From: Prevotella sp. BV3P1
GTDB taxonomy: Bacteria > Bacteroidota > Bacteroidia > Bacteroidales > Bacteroidaceae
NCBI RefSeq assembly: GCF_000479005.1
Contig: NZ_AWXC01000037.1
Location: 96,854 to 160,853, forward strand
DNA: 64,000 bases
Reading direction: 5' to 3'
Shown here: piece after piece, positions 47,001 to 55,478 of the stretch
How positions within the stretch are numbered: the stretch's first letter is position 1
How the letters are laid out: every line of letters begins with the position of its first letter
Program-made: the position numbers and the translations under genes
The notes under the pieces: generated by a model
Told to the model about the DNA's origin: nothing
Seen by the model: the letters and a program-made list of their open reading frames with translations, nothing else
Database searches by the model: none

Positions 47001-48658
47001 CAGCGGTGAACGATTGCCGACTGACCGGCACAGAAAGACTGCCGTTGAATTTCACAGCAACAAATCTCGTTAATGAAAGCCAAAAGGCCATGGTTATTCC
47101 TCAAGGCTCCGCTTTATATGTAAAAACCTCAACTGTGGGATTTGAACATCAGAAAGATAATAACGGTAAATATGCACCCGTGCGTCTGAAAATAGAAGCG
47201 GGTTCTAATGGCAAGGCCAACGGAACATTTGTCGCACGCTATCAAGGAGTAGAGAAAGACAAGATTTATGCTGAAGTTCAGATGAACGTACTTACCAAGG
47301 CAGTAAATGAGACTTGGAAAGATAATCTCACGGGTTCACCGACGTTCGGAAAAACGCTTTATATTAATTCGACGGATCAGTTCTTCGGAATACCGTTTGC
47401 GGAAATGTCGGCAGCACAATTCCCGAAGTCAAGGCTCTATGTTTATGATGAGGCGCACAATGCAAAAAAGATGTTTTACCGTAAGTTTAGAAACGTGGCA
47501 AAAGGTGAAACGATGCATGCATTCAAGGCATATTCCATTCGTCGTGACGAACCGAGAACAATGCCACTCCGAGGCTACCTCAATTATAACGATGTTACAT
47601 TGAAACTCACCCGCGAGGCTGCCAAGGTGGAAGGTGCAACCGGCGAAGAGTCGTTCGTTAGATGGGGATTAGGACAGAATTTGTTTGGCAATTCGTTCAC
47701 CGCGCCAATCAAAATCAGTTCGATTACAATGCCAGACGACTTAGAAAAAACGGTTTATCTCTATAATACAGGAAGTGGAAAAGACTGGACAGCTACGCTA
47801 AGCAATAAAGATGCAAAAGGTGCTGGCACCTACACGGCTGTTCCAATCGATATAGCAGAAATACTTGACATGAATGAAATTCCTTCTATGCAGGGCTTCC
47901 TCCTCAAATATACGAAAGACAAAACCGTTTACAGCACCACTCCTACAGAGGTGAAATTGAGTTATAACAATAATGTCATGACGACAGCATCACTTCCGCA
48001 AAGAGCTAAGGCATACGAGATGGAAAATAATCAACCTACTGGATTTGTCAAGCTTGTTCTTCTGGGTGAGAAAACTGGCGACCAAATGTGGCTTTGCGAA
48101 TCAGAAAATGCAACAGAAGGATTTGACAATGGTTGGGATGGTAGCAAGCTCGGTGGCGAAATGATGCCGACAGCTATTTATTCTACAACGAAAGATGGCA
48201 TCTGGCAAGTCAATACAACTAACGATATTACTAAGGCAAACATCACGGTGAGAGTTTCCGAGCCAGGCACATATTGCATCAAGGCAACCAAAAAGGGTCT
48301 TGAACAATATGAAAATCTTAAATTGGTAGACTGTCAATCAAAGATTATTACTCCCTTTGATGCCGACACGCTCACTTATTCGTTCGCGACAGATGTCAAG
48401 AGTATGAATCAGAACAGATTTGTGTTGATGAATACCAAGGCTACTATGTTTGAAGACATCAAGACTGGTATCGACCTCCAGAGCGAAACATTGACAGGAG
48501 ATTTCCTTATCTATAACCTCGCAGGAGCTTTGGTGAAAGATGTCAATCTGTCAAATGAAAGAACATTCCGCAAGTTAGGATTGGCACCAGGAGTTTACAT
48601 CGTCGTTAAGAAAGATAGTATCGACAAGACGGGTAGAAAGCTGGTCATTACCGATTAA
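44048..48658 (+). CDS. Large T9SS-exported surface protein
   Basis: About 1536 residues. Signal peptide after MTKMKQFLHITASTIFMLLV ends near MSAFEY; an upstream in-frame start at 43826 would put 74 non-signal residues before it and overlap the small gene, so I reject it. A run of Ig/PKD-like beta domains follows (for example residues 140-230 and 790-1000), then a segment starting NYWIGSTDKNTGDNFSVASN seen in many Bacteroidota adhesins. The last 65 residues (GDFLIYNLAGALVKDVNLSN..LGLAPGVYIVV....GRKLVITD) are a T9SS type A sorting domain. It should be exported by the PorKLMN machine and displayed or released. Adhesin role inferred. Confidence 0.88.
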   Translation: MTKMKQFLHITASTIFMLLVFCLPMSAFEYVDVTPLNSKVSKVDVGGDKVSSITLTVTLKDNEAPNGQAQLRLATDKNKLVMGETTQLLDNVLTQKSTNPNVWEITWNNVKAGSYKVYFQQTDGSEHTYLHDIQVVELPEPPAPKLTLTKKDVTCGSLGYVNVELAGGAKPFSYKATITHYRGGSDIRTKENTSDRGWVINNLADGDEVTVEVTDVKSRKASASIGSISSVSPVFWPDGSNYFVKRTGKDTFDYYTSFKIACDDEKSLQEALEMLVKTAKIRAKDNNGEWFPLEFASAYTHKFWSGYYRYFFKIPFDNGKLDIKDRRYDIKYTQLCEGEKTKDFYFWDTTVNQMLNLSPYAVGTPTDDCGWKDTSYGVSYNFAGNEGMSGTRVYYFMDDAHRYAKIYKQNADLTYPTEPLIEAPMWTEQFDIDKKISFKLPGTGVYKMVYSTGNPQTDFEREFIVSDPKPEMVYYAASDNYRRFQRRDLGIHGNTAGIVFSTNNLEAPFQVIISRPDGKKDFMITDFGDDHEYQKTINFPQTIDFTKSNSHYNIGDLPAGDYVFTLKDRCGRTSDQGIRIEDDNLMTYKLRRDHGYGEGVLVEYSCDNQSNKVNFDFGTSQDKNMFSWPTLHYGYVTQTVKSSTSNNWRYSSDKPSELKDEVYFGISYYPTIINGASVQAITDQEVYSAIAKETRTYSPYEVMNIHKNDGTASWKPVDQPDPYWAKSYKFVFKPSELNAFDVTGASCDVAAKKGNISVSLQSGKTVTMPATYELYKADANGNPQGAAIQTYTARSTEQANVVWKDLVKGFYAVRITYGSGGSCEVKKVVDLTTADLPQVNVKTPNGFKVNDNIHIDITDGMKPLQVSLPVSSHIYDVEWYDVTGGKNELKQNGNNIYVTFTEPGTYTYEIRTQFTGNTSCSGSSGGTRLVKFVVTRNEQKNYWIGSTDKNTGDNFSVASNWTANKVPTEGEDIVFATEENNNGHAAVNDCRLTGTERLPLNFTATNLVNESQKAMVIPQGSALYVKTSTVGFEHQKDNNGKYAPVRLKIEAGSNGKANGTFVARYQGVEKDKIYAEVQMNVLTKAVNETWKDNLTGSPTFGKTLYINSTDQFFGIPFAEMSAAQFPKSRLYVYDEAHNAKKMFYRKFRNVAKGETMHAFKAYSIRRDEPRTMPLRGYLNYNDVTLKLTREAAKVEGATGEESFVRWGLGQNLFGNSFTAPIKISSITMPDDLEKTVYLYNTGSGKDWTATLSNKDAKGAGTYTAVPIDIAEILDMNEIPSMQGFLLKYTKDKTVYSTTPTEVKLSYNNNVMTTASLPQRAKAYEMENNQPTGFVKLVLLGEKTGDQMWLCESENATEGFDNGWDGSKLGGEMMPTAIYSTTKDGIWQVNTTNDITKANITVRVSEPGTYCIKATKKGLEQYENLKLVDCQSKIITPFDADTLTYSFATDVKSMNQNRFVLMNTKATMFEDIKTGIDLQSETLTGDFLIYNLAGALVKDVNLSNERTFRKLGLAPGVYIVVKKDSIDKTGRKLVITD

Positions 48659-48677
48659 GCTATAACTTAAAAAGAAG

Positions 48678-48718
48678 AGCTGGAGAAACAATAGTGAGTA
48701 TTTCTCCAGCTTTTTTTT
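48678..48718 (+). terminator. Terminator after the T9SS cargo gene
   Basis: AGCTGGAGAAA (48678-48688) pairs with TTTCTCCAGCT (48701-48711), followed by eight T's. Confidence 0.92.
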
Positions 48719-48804
48719 ATGTTTTTATGTTTGATATGACATAATCGGTAACCTCTACTTTAAATCGTATGGCTTGACGTAAAGATTAAAATGTAATCTA
48801 AAAA

Positions 48805-48836
48805 CTTGGCTGTTTGATAAATAAGTCGTAATTTTG
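48805..48836 (+). promoter_or_regulatory. rpsU promoter
   Basis: TAATTTTG (48829-48836) fits TAnnTTTG, with CTTG (48805-48808) 20 bases upstream as a near -33 box. Confidence 0.6.
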
Positions 48837-48903
48837 CACCCGCATTTGGTGGCGTGATGTCATCATGTAACGTAATAAACTATAAACAATTAAAAACAAC
48901 AAC

Positions 48904-49095
48904 ATGATTATCGTACCAGTAAAAGATGGTGAAAACATCGAAAGGGCTCTTAAAAAATTCAAGAGAAAATTCGATAAAACCGGTGTGTCTAAAGAGTTGC
49001 GTGCTCGTCAGCAGTACAACAAGCCGTCGGTTTTGAAGCGCCTGAAGATGGAACGTGCCATCTACATACAGAAGTTGCGCGACGCAGAAGAGTAA
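48904..49095 (+). CDS. rpsU: 30S ribosomal protein S21
   Basis: A 63-residue S21, small-subunit protein near the anti-Shine-Dalgarno end of 16S rRNA. The start MIIVPVKDGENIERALKKFK, then SKELRARQQYNKPSV and KRLKMERAIY fit the family; the C-terminus is short. In Bacteroidota S21, with S18 and S6, helps sequester the anti-Shine-Dalgarno, which explains their weak use of such sites. It heads the run rpsU-xer-hpf before the tRNA cluster. Confidence 0.96.
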   Translation: MIIVPVKDGENIERALKKFKRKFDKTGVSKELRARQQYNKPSVLKRLKMERAIYIQKLRDAEE

Positions 49096-49141
49096 AATCT
49101 TCTAAAAAATTTGGTAGTTTAAATTAATTTCCTTATTTTCG

Positions 49142-49211
49142 TTGCAAAATCTGATGCTGCTCTCTGTGAGAGGACATACATCGTTTCGAGAGAATGAAGC
49201 TTCAGATGCAA
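49142..49211 (+). promoter_or_regulatory. Folded leader before the xer gene
   Basis: TTGC...ATCTGA (49142-49154) can pair with TCAGATGCAA (49202-49211); inside lies CTCTC-TGT-GAGAG. The structure ends about 20 bases before the recombinase start. It could affect read-through or translation. Confidence 0.35.
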
Positions 49212-49230
49212 TACTTCAACGGAAGGCGTC

Positions 49231-50109
49231 ATGATAGAAGAGTTTTTGAACTACCTGAGATTTGAGAAAAATCGCTCAGCGCTTACAGCTAAAAGCTACG
49301 GCGATGACCTGAGGGCCTTTGAACGCTATTTTCAAGGCTTGGGGAATCAAATCGCATGGGAGTCGGTAGACTCGGATGTCATCCGCGGTTGGATGGAGGA
49401 TATGATGGATCGTGGGAACAGTGCCACTTCAATTTGCAGAAGATTGAGTGCATTGCGTTCCCTCTATCGCTATTCCCTTTCCCGAGGGCTGGTTCAGGTC
49501 AATCCCACCTTGCGCATTGAACGTCCCAAGATGGGTAAACCCTTGCCTCAGTTTTTGAAGGAATCAGAAATGGATGAGTTGTTGGATGCCAGCACATGGG
49601 ATACCAGCTATCAAGATGCCCTCGCGCGTACCATTATTATTACCTTTTATGAAACAGGCATGCGGTTGGCGGAATTGATAGGGTTGGATGATGTTTCAGT
49701 AGACTTTGTCAACCGGCAGTTTAAAGTTCTGGGAAAAAGGAATAAACAGCGACTCGTTCCATTCGGTGATGAACTGGATCAGGTTCTTAAGGTGTATTTG
49801 AATCAACGTAACGATCAGATTGTGCGAAACTCGTCGGCCTTCTTTTTGTCAAAAAACGGTGTTCGACTGAACCACAACCAAGTGAGGTATCTTGTAAAGA
49901 AACATTTGTCGCTGGTCTGCACTTTGAAGAAACGTACACCGCATGTGCTTAGACACACTTTTGCTACCACCATGCTAAACCATGGGGCGGGGCTTGAAAA
50001 CGTGCAAAAGTTGCTGGGACATGAAAGTCTGGAGACAACCGAAATCTATACGCATACCACGTTTGAACAGTTGAAGAAAGTCTATGAGAAGGCTCATCCC
50101 AGAGCTTAA
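49231..50109 (+). CDS. Tyrosine recombinase XerC/XerD family
   Basis: A 292-residue tyrosine recombinase. The N-terminal SAM-like core-binding domain (MIEEFLNYLRFEKNRSALTAKSYGDDL, about 1-85) is followed by the catalytic domain with R in GMRLAELIGL, K in VLGKRNKQR, HVLRHTF (H-x-x-R), GHESLETTEIYTH (H and the nucleophile Y). Xer proteins resolve chromosome dimers at dif. The fixed place between rpsU and hpf is the usual one in Bacteroidota and fits the housekeeping Xer rather than an integrase of a mobile element. Cytoplasmic. Confidence 0.93.
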   Translation: MIEEFLNYLRFEKNRSALTAKSYGDDLRAFERYFQGLGNQIAWESVDSDVIRGWMEDMMDRGNSATSICRRLSALRSLYRYSLSRGLVQVNPTLRIERPKMGKPLPQFLKESEMDELLDASTWDTSYQDALARTIIITFYETGMRLAELIGLDDVSVDFVNRQFKVLGKRNKQRLVPFGDELDQVLKVYLNQRNDQIVRNSSAFFLSKNGVRLNHNQVRYLVKKHLSLVCTLKKRTPHVLRHTFATTMLNHGAGLENVQKLLGHESLETTEIYTHTTFEQLKKVYEKAHPRA

Positions 50110-50135
50110 CCTTTTTAAAAATAACAGGAGGTATT

Positions 50136-50435
50136 ATGGAAATTAAGATTCAGTCAATTCATTTTGACACTACCGAGAAATTGGAAGCCTTTATCGAAAA
50201 AAAAGTAGGCAAGTTAGAAAAAACATTGGAAGATATTCAGAAAGTAGAGGTGCAACTGAAATTAATAAAGCCAGCAACCGCATTGAATAAGCAGACAGCC
50301 TTGACAGTAGCCGTTCCAGGCAGTACGCTGTTTGTGGAGAAAACTTGTGATACATTTGAAGAGAGCATTGACCTCTGTGTAGACGCTATGCGCGTTCAAA
50401 TCTCCAAATACAAAGAAAAAATGCGGGCGCATTAA
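50136..50435 (+). CDS. hpf: Ribosome hibernation factor HPF/RaiA family
   Basis: A 99-residue short-form hibernation factor. The start MEIKIQSIHFDTTEKLEAFIEKKVGKLEK and the C-terminal SIDLCVDAMRVQISKYKEK follow the beta-alpha-beta-beta-beta-alpha fold that binds the decoding centre of the 30S subunit and holds idle ribosomes. It lies 26 bases after the xer gene, likely one transcript with rpsU. A tRNA promoter follows at once. Confidence 0.93.
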   Translation: MEIKIQSIHFDTTEKLEAFIEKKVGKLEKTLEDIQKVEVQLKLIKPATALNKQTALTVAVPGSTLFVEKTCDTFEESIDLCVDAMRVQISKYKEKMRAH

Positions 50436-50452
50436 AAAAAAATCAAAAAAGC

Positions 50453-50483
50453 TTTGGCGATTAAAAAATAATCCCTATCTTTG
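50453..50483 (+). promoter_or_regulatory. Promoter of the tRNA-tuf cluster
   Basis: TTTG (50453-50456), 19-base spacer, TATCTTTG (50476-50483). GCAGCCGT (50483-50490) can pair with ACGGCTGC (50520-50527) just before the first tRNA. Confidence 0.8.
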
Positions 50484-50535
50484 CAGCCGTTTTACAACAC
50501 GTATTAAACGAGTGGTTTGACGGCTGCATAGAATC

Positions 50536-50609
50536 GCCTCTTTAGCTCAGTTGGCCAGAGCACGTGATTTGTAATCTCGGGGTCGTTGGTTCGAATCCGA
50601 CAAGAGGCT
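50536..50609 (+). tRNA. tRNA-Thr (anticodon TGT)
   Basis: Acceptor GCCTCTT/AAGAGGC, discriminator T, T arm TTCGAATC, anticodon loop TTTGTAA. The anticodon stem CGTGA/TCTCG has a T.T mismatch in the middle. CCA not encoded. Confidence 0.94.
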
Positions 50610-50646
50610 CTCCAACAAAAGGAAGTGCGGGTTGTATAAACAAAAA

Positions 50647-50729
50647 GGGTAGTTACCAGAGTGGCCAAATGGGGCAGACTGTAAATCTGCTGTCTTTCGA
50701 CTTCGGTGGTTCGAATCCATCACTACCCA
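50647..50729 (+). tRNA. tRNA-Tyr (anticodon GTA)
   Basis: Acceptor GGGTAGT/ACTACCC, discriminator A, long variable arm, loop CTGTAAA giving GTA, T loop TTCGAATC. Confidence 0.96.
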
Positions 50730-50746
50730 CTTCAGTAGAAGTTTTT

Positions 50747-50819
50747 GCGGAAATAGCTCAGTTGATAGAGCACTAGCCTTCCAAGCTGGGGGTCGCGGGT
50801 TTGAGCCCCGTTTTCCGCT
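50747..50819 (+). tRNA. tRNA-Gly (anticodon TCC)
   Basis: Acceptor GCGGAAA/TTTCCGC, discriminator T, D arm GCTC..GAGC, loop CTTCCAA giving TCC, T loop TTTGAGCC. Confidence 0.96.
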
Positions 50820-50825
50820 CTCACT

Positions 50826-50897
<72 letters not shown>

Positions 50898-50983
50898 CTA
50901 CTTCGGTTCTATTTTATAGATCCTTTGTAGAAAAACAGATAAAACTTTTGACTATTCATTTATATAAATAAAAAAGAAAAGCT

Positions 50984-52180
50984 ATGGCTAAAGAAGAATT
51001 TAAGCGTACCAAACCGCACGTAAACATTGGTACAATTGGTCACGTTGACCACGGTAAGACTACTTTGACAGCAGCCATCTCTAAGACTCTTCATGATAAG
51101 GGCTTTGGTGGTGAGGATGTTAAGTCGTTTGACCAAATTGACAATGCCCCTGAGGAGAAAGAGCGTGGTATCACCATCAACTCTTCTCACATCGAGTATG
51201 AAACAGCTAAGCGTCACTATGCACACGTAGACTGTCCGGGTCACGCCGACTATGTAAAGAACATGGTTACTGGTGCTGCTCAGATGGACGGTTCTATCCT
51301 GGTGGTTGCAGCTACAGACGGTCCTATGCCTCAGACACGTGAGCACGTGCTTTTGGCTCGTCAGGTAAACGTTCCTCGTTTGGTTGTCTTCTTGAACAAG
51401 TGTGACTTGGTTGATGATGAGGAGATGATGGAACTCGTAGAAATGGAGTTGCGCGAACTTCTTGAGCAATACGATTTCGAAGAGGATACTCCAATCGTTC
51501 GTGGTTCTGCATTGGGTGCATTGAATGGTGTTGACAAGTGGGTTGACAGCGTAATGACGTTGATGGACACTGTTGACGAGTGGATTCAAGAACCAGAGCG
51601 TGACCTTGACAAACCTTTCTTGATGCCAGTAGAGGATGTCTTCTCTATTACAGGTCGTGGTACTGTTGTTACAGGCCGTATCGAAACCGGTAAGGTGAAG
51701 GTAGGCGACGAAATTCAGTTGCTCGGTCTTGGTGAGGACAAGAAGTCTGTTGTAACAGGCGTTGAGATGTTCCGTAAGATTCTTTCTGAAGGTGAAGCTG
51801 GTGATAACGTAGGACTTTTGCTCCGCGGTATCGATAAGGATGAGGTGAAGCGTGGTATGGTTGTCGTACACCCTGGTGCCATCACTCCTCACGATCACTT
51901 CAAGGCTTCTATCTATGTATTGAAGAAGGAAGAAGGTGGACGTCACACTCCATTCGGAAACAAGTATCGTCCTCAGTTCTATCTCCGTACGATGGACTGT
52001 ACAGGTGAGATCACTCTGCCAGAAGGCGTAGAGATGGTAATGCCTGGTGACAACGTAGAGATTGAGGTTACCTTGATTTACAAGGTTGCTCTGAACGAAG
52101 GTCTTCGTTTCGCTATCCGTGAGGGTGGTCGTACCGTAGGTTCTGGCCAGATCACACAGATTCTTGACGACGTAAAGTAA
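50984..52180 (+). CDS. tuf: Elongation factor Tu
   Basis: A 398-residue EF-Tu, the GTPase that brings aminoacyl-tRNA to the ribosome. G motifs: GHVDHGKT (P-loop), the switch segment [26 protein letters not shown]. Domains 2 and 3 follow ([40 protein letters not shown]). It follows the four tRNAs, as in the E. coli thrU-tyrU-glyT-thrT-tufB arrangement. A 425-residue antisense frame across it is an artefact of its codon bias. Confidence 0.99.
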   Translation: MAKEEFKRTKPHVNIGTIGHVDHGKTTLTAAISKTLHDKGFGGEDVKSFDQIDNAPEEKERGITINSSHIEYETAKRHYAHVDCPGHADYVKNMVTGAAQMDGSILVVAATDGPMPQTREHVLLARQVNVPRLVVFLNKCDLVDDEEMMELVEMELRELLEQYDFEEDTPIVRGSALGALNGVDKWVDSVMTLMDTVDEWIQEPERDLDKPFLMPVEDVFSITGRGTVVTGRIETGKVKVGDEIQLLGLGEDKKSVVTGVEMFRKILSEGEAGDNVGLLLRGIDKDEVKRGMVVVHPGAITPHDHFKASIYVLKKEEGGRHTPFGNKYRPQFYLRTMDCTGEITLPEGVEMVMPGDNVEIEVTLIYKVALNEGLRFAIREGGRTVGSGQITQILDDVK

Positions 52181-52225
52181 ATTGACCACTAACGAGTAAG
52201 GCATACCTTTTCTCGTTATCATACA

Positions 52226-52259
52226 AAGTTCCCGCAATGGGATTGCGGGGACTTCTTTT
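52226..52259 (+). terminator. Terminator after tuf
   Basis: AAGTTCCCGCAAT (52226-52238) pairs with ATTGCGGGGACTT (52242-52254), one G.U pair, followed by CTTTTA. tRNA-Trp starts right after, so it may be partial. Confidence 0.75.
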
Positions 52260-52332
52260 ACGGGTTTAGCTCAGTTGGTAGAGCACTGGTCTCCAAAACC
52301 AGGTGTCGAGAGTTCGAGTCTTTCAACCCGTG
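52260..52332 (+). tRNA. tRNA-Trp (anticodon CCA)
   Basis: Acceptor ACGGGTT/AACCCGT, discriminator G, anticodon stem CTGGT/ACCAG with loop CTCCAAA, T loop TTCGAGTC. It lies between tuf and secE. Confidence 0.96.
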
Positions 52333-52348
52333 CTAAAAAAAGAATCAT

Positions 52349-52561
52349 ATGTTTAAGAAAATTGAAAGTTTTTTCAAGAATGCAGTAAATTACTGCAAAG
52401 CTTGCTATGATGAACTTGCGCATAAAACTACTTGGCCTACAAGCCGGGAATTAACTCACAGTGCAGTGGTTGTATTATCTGCTTCCTTAGTCATTGCACT
52501 GATTGTGTTCTGTATGGACTGGTGCTTCCAGCACTTGATGGGCATTGTTTATCCAGGTTAA
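52349..52561 (+). CDS. secE: Protein translocase subunit SecE
   Basis: A 70-residue one-helix SecE, part of the SecYEG inner-membrane channel. The amphipathic helix (YCKACYDELAHKTTWPTSREL, with the conserved W-P) precedes the membrane helix AVVVLSASLVIALIVFCMDW. The length and form (no extra helices) are normal outside the gamma-proteobacteria. It lies 16 bases after tRNA-Trp and 11 bases before nusG. Confidence 0.95.
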   Translation: MFKKIESFFKNAVNYCKACYDELAHKTTWPTSRELTHSAVVVLSASLVIALIVFCMDWCFQHLMGIVYPG

Positions 52562-52572
52562 ATCATTAGGAT

Positions 52573-53118
52573 ATGGCTGAAACAAAAAAGAATTGGTATG
52601 TACTTCGTGCTGTCAGTGGAAAAGAAGCCAAGTTGAAAGAATACATTGAGGCTGAAACGAAACACAACACGTTGTTACAACAGCATGTTTCGCAGGTGTT
52701 GATACCTGTGGAGAAGCATGCAGCCTTGCGTAATGGCAAGAGAGTTGAAAAGGAGAAGATCAGTCTCCCGGGATACGTTTTTGTTGAAGCTTCCCTCGTA
52801 GGTGATGTGGCGCATACCTTGCGTTTCATGCCCAATTGTTTGGGATTCCTTGGAGGATTGGACAATCCATCGCCTGTTCCTCAGTCTGAAATTAATCGCA
52901 TGCTTGGCGAAGCCGAAGAAACCGAAATTATGAGCAGTATTGAAGTTCCTTATGAGGTTGATGAGGTTGTCAAGGTGACCGATGGACCGTTTAGCGGTTT
53001 CACTGGCGTCATCGAAGAGGTGAATGCCGAGAAACATAAACTGAAGGTCTTGGTCAAGATTTTTGGACGTAAGACTCCGCTGGAATTAAGTTTTATGCAA
53101 GTTGAAAAAGAGGCTTAA
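52573..53118 (+). CDS. nusG: Transcription antitermination factor NusG
   Basis: A 181-residue NusG. The NGN domain ([33 protein letters not shown]) binds RNA polymerase; the KOW domain ([22 protein letters not shown]) binds Rho or S10. The segment [22 protein letters not shown] is normal for Bacteroidota. A small stem (TAACGC/GCGTTA, 53116-53135) overlaps and follows the stop, ahead of rplK. Confidence 0.97.
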   Translation: MAETKKNWYVLRAVSGKEAKLKEYIEAETKHNTLLQQHVSQVLIPVEKHAALRNGKRVEKEKISLPGYVFVEASLVGDVAHTLRFMPNCLGFLGGLDNPSPVPQSEINRMLGEAEETEIMSSIEVPYEVDEVVKVTDGPFSGFTGVIEEVNAEKHKLKVLVKIFGRKTPLELSFMQVEKEA

Positions 53119-53174
53119 CGCAGTTACGGGCGTTAGGTTATCTTTCATATATATTAAATTAAATATTAACAAAA

Positions 53175-53618
53175 ATGGCTAAAGAAGTAGCTGGATTAAT
53201 CAAATTACAGATTAAAGGTGGTGCTGCGAATCCTTCTCCACCAGTAGGACCTGCTTTGGGTTCTAAGGGTATCAATATCATGGGATTCTGCAAGGAGTTC
53301 AACGCCAGAACCCAGGATAAGGCAGGAAAAATTATTCCTGTTATTATCACTTACTATACTGACAAGTCATTCGATTTTGTTCTCAAAACACCTCCTGCAG
53401 CAGTACAGTTAAAGGAGATGGCAAAAGTAAAGACAGCCTCAGCTCAGCCCAATCGTCAGAAGGTAGCCTCCGTTACTTGGGATCAGGTACGGACTATTGC
53501 TGAAGATAAGATGGCCGATTTGAATTGTTTTACTATTGAGAGTGCGATGAGACTTGTTGCAGGTACTGCACGTAGTATGGGTATTACTGTAAAAGGGGAA
53601 TTCCCTGGAAATAATTAA
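53175..53618 (+). CDS. rplK: 50S ribosomal protein L11
   Basis: A 147-residue L11 of the GTPase-associated centre. The N-terminal [32 protein letters not shown] segment (prolines of the thiostrepton site) and the C-terminal rRNA-binding domain ([21 protein letters not shown]) are plain. rplA follows after 14 bases; L1 is expected to regulate this pair in trans by binding its leader, though the site is not obvious here. Confidence 0.98.
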   Translation: MAKEVAGLIKLQIKGGAANPSPPVGPALGSKGINIMGFCKEFNARTQDKAGKIIPVIITYYTDKSFDFVLKTPPAAVQLKEMAKVKTASAQPNRQKVASVTWDQVRTIAEDKMADLNCFTIESAMRLVAGTARSMGITVKGEFPGNN

Positions 53619-53632
53619 AACTTCAATTAGAA

Positions 53633-54325
53633 ATGAGTAAACTGACAAAAAATCAGAAATCAGTAGCTGAGAAGGTTGAAGCAGGGAAGGCATACACATT
53701 GAAAGAGGCTTCAGAATTGGTGAAGGAAATTACCACCACTAAGTTTGATGCATCTCTGGATATCGATGTTCGCTTAGGCGTAGACCCACGAAAGGCTAAC
53801 CAGATGGTGCGAGGTGTTGTAACACTTCCACACGGAACTGGTAAGGTTACTCGTGTTCTCTGCCTCTGTACTCCTGATCAGGAAGCAGCTGCCAAGGAAG
53901 CAGGTGCCGACTATGTTGGTCTGGATGAGTATATCGAAAAGATCAAAGGTGGATGGACAGATGTAGATGTGATTATTACAATGCCATCATGCATGGGAAA
54001 AGTAGGTCCTTTGGGTCGCGTGCTCGGGCCTCGTGGCTTGATGCCTAACCCTAAAAGTGGTACTGTAACTATGGATGTTGCTAAGGCGGTTTCGGAAATT
54101 AAGAAGGGTAAGATAGACTTTAAGGTTGACAAGGCAGGTATCATTCATACCTCCATTGGCAAAGTGAGCATGACAGCAGAGCAAATCTATGGCAATGCGA
54201 AGGAGTTTATCTCTACGGTTATCAAATTGAAACCGACTGCTGCTAAAGGTACATACATCAAGAGTATCTTTATTTCCAGCACTATGAGTAAGGGTATCAA
54301 GATTGATCCTAAATCAGTTGAATAA
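53633..54325 (+). CDS. rplA: 50S ribosomal protein L1
   Basis: A 230-residue L1 of the large-subunit stalk. The segments [26 protein letters not shown] and the signature [20 protein letters not shown] are unmistakable. It also acts as translational repressor of the L11-L1 message in E. coli. Full length and normal. Confidence 0.98.
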   Translation: MSKLTKNQKSVAEKVEAGKAYTLKEASELVKEITTTKFDASLDIDVRLGVDPRKANQMVRGVVTLPHGTGKVTRVLCLCTPDQEAAAKEAGADYVGLDEYIEKIKGGWTDVDVIITMPSCMGKVGPLGRVLGPRGLMPNPKSGTVTMDVAKAVSEIKKGKIDFKVDKAGIIHTSIGKVSMTAEQIYGNAKEFISTVIKLKPTAAKGTYIKSIFISSTMSKGIKIDPKSVE

Positions 54326-54343
54326 CTCTAAAAGTTTTGTAAA

Positions 54344-54862
54344 ATGAAAAAGGAAGTAAAAGATACTATAATCGTTGAATTAGGTGAGAAGCTCAAGGAG
54401 TTTCCGCATTTCTATCTTGTAGATCTTACAGGGTTGGATGCCGGAGCTACAAGTGCGCTTCGTCGCAAATGCTTCAAGAACGAGATTAAGATGGTCGTTG
54501 TGAAGAATACGCTTCTGCGTAAAGCCTTCGACGCATCTGATGTTGACTATGAACCTTTATACGATAGTTTGAAAGGCAGCACGGCTGTGATGTTCACACA
54601 GACAGCTAATGTGCCTGCTAAACTACTGAAGGAATATCAAAAGGAAGGAATTCCTGCACTCAAAGCAGCTTATGCTGAAGAAAGTATCTATGTAGGTGCG
54701 GATAAATTGGCGGAGCTGGCTGCTCTCAAGAGCAAGAACGAAGTTATTGCAGAGATTGTTACATTGCTGCAATCACCGGCAAAGAACGTTGTTTCTGCTC
54801 TCCAGTCGGGTGCAAACACCATTCATGGCGTTTTGAAGACATTAGGCGAGCGTCCTGAGTAA
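54344..54862 (+). CDS. rplJ: 50S ribosomal protein L10
   Basis: A 172-residue L10, base of the L12 stalk. FYLVDLTGLDAGATSALRRKC and KMVVVKNTLLRKA are the conserved globular part; the C-terminal helix that binds L12 dimers is VIAEIVTLLQSPAKNVVSALQSG. A small stem ATCAATGA/TCATTGAT (54862-54884) separates it from rplL. Confidence 0.97.
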   Translation: MKKEVKDTIIVELGEKLKEFPHFYLVDLTGLDAGATSALRRKCFKNEIKMVVVKNTLLRKAFDASDVDYEPLYDSLKGSTAVMFTQTANVPAKLLKEYQKEGIPALKAAYAEESIYVGADKLAELAALKSKNEVIAEIVTLLQSPAKNVVSALQSGANTIHGVLKTLGERPE

Positions 54863-54937
54863 TCAATGATGTTCATTCATTGATGGTATTAAGAGTAAAT
54901 AAATAAGATAAAAAATAAATTAAATTTTTAGAATAAA

Positions 54938-55315
54938 ATGGCAGATATTAAAGCTATTGCTGAAGAATTGGTAAATTTGACAGTTAAGGAAGTTAATGAG
55001 TTGGCAACAGTCCTCAAGGACGAGTATGGTATTGAGCCCGCTGCTGCAGCTGTTGCTGTAGCTGCTGGTCCTGCAGCTGGTGCAGCTGATGCAGCTGAAG
55101 AGAAGACATCTTTTGATGTTGTCTTGACAGAAGTTGGTGGTACCAAGCTTCAGGTTGTTAAGGCCGTGAAAGAAGCTTGTGGCCTTGGCTTGAAGGAAGC
55201 TAAGGATTTGGTAGACGGTGCTCCTGCTACCATCAAGGAAGGTCTGTCTAAAGACGAGGCTGAGAACTTGAAGAAGGCTATTGAAGAAGCTGGTGCTAAG
55301 GTAGAACTCAAGTAA
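54938..55315 (+). CDS. rplL: 50S ribosomal protein L7/L12
   Basis: A 125-residue stalk protein. N-terminal dimer domain ([20 protein letters not shown]), an alanine-rich hinge ([14 protein letters not shown]) and the C-terminal domain ([29 protein letters not shown]) that recruits translation factors. It is present in several copies per ribosome. A strong hairpin set follows, before rpoB. Confidence 0.98.
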   Translation: MADIKAIAEELVNLTVKEVNELATVLKDEYGIEPAAAAVAVAAGPAAGAADAAEEKTSFDVVLTEVGGTKLQVVKAVKEACGLGLKEAKDLVDGAPATIKEGLSKDEAENLKKAIEEAGAKVELK

Positions 55316-55328
55316 GCTCAAATAATTA

Positions 55329-55361
55329 GGCACTGTATCGCCATTGTGGCTTTACAGTACC
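55329..55361 (+). promoter_or_regulatory. Processing-site-like stem after rplL
   Basis: GG-ACTGTA (55329-55337, one bulge) pairs with TACAGT-CC (55353-55360), enclosing GCCA-TTG-TGGC. Bulged nested stems of this kind resemble RNase III sites; E. coli has one at this place. Confidence 0.4.
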
Positions 55362-55381
55362 AATTACTTTATTACGAATAT

Positions 55382-55419
55382 GGTTAGGATTTGCTCAGTA
55401 GGCACGTCCTAACCTTTTT
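55382..55419 (+). terminator. Attenuator between rplL and rpoB
   Basis: GGTTAGGA (55382-55389) pairs with TCCTAACC (55407-55414), followed by five T's. It should let only part of the transcription reach rpoB, as in E. coli. Confidence 0.7.
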
Positions 55420-55478
55420 GTGTTAAGATGACAAAATCCTAATTGGCTCATGGGAAAGTTTTCCCAATCATAAAATAT

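Noticed and set aside
50960..52237. A 425-codon frame antisense to tuf
   Set aside because: It is caused by the strong codon bias of tuf; the sense strand is EF-Tu over its whole length.
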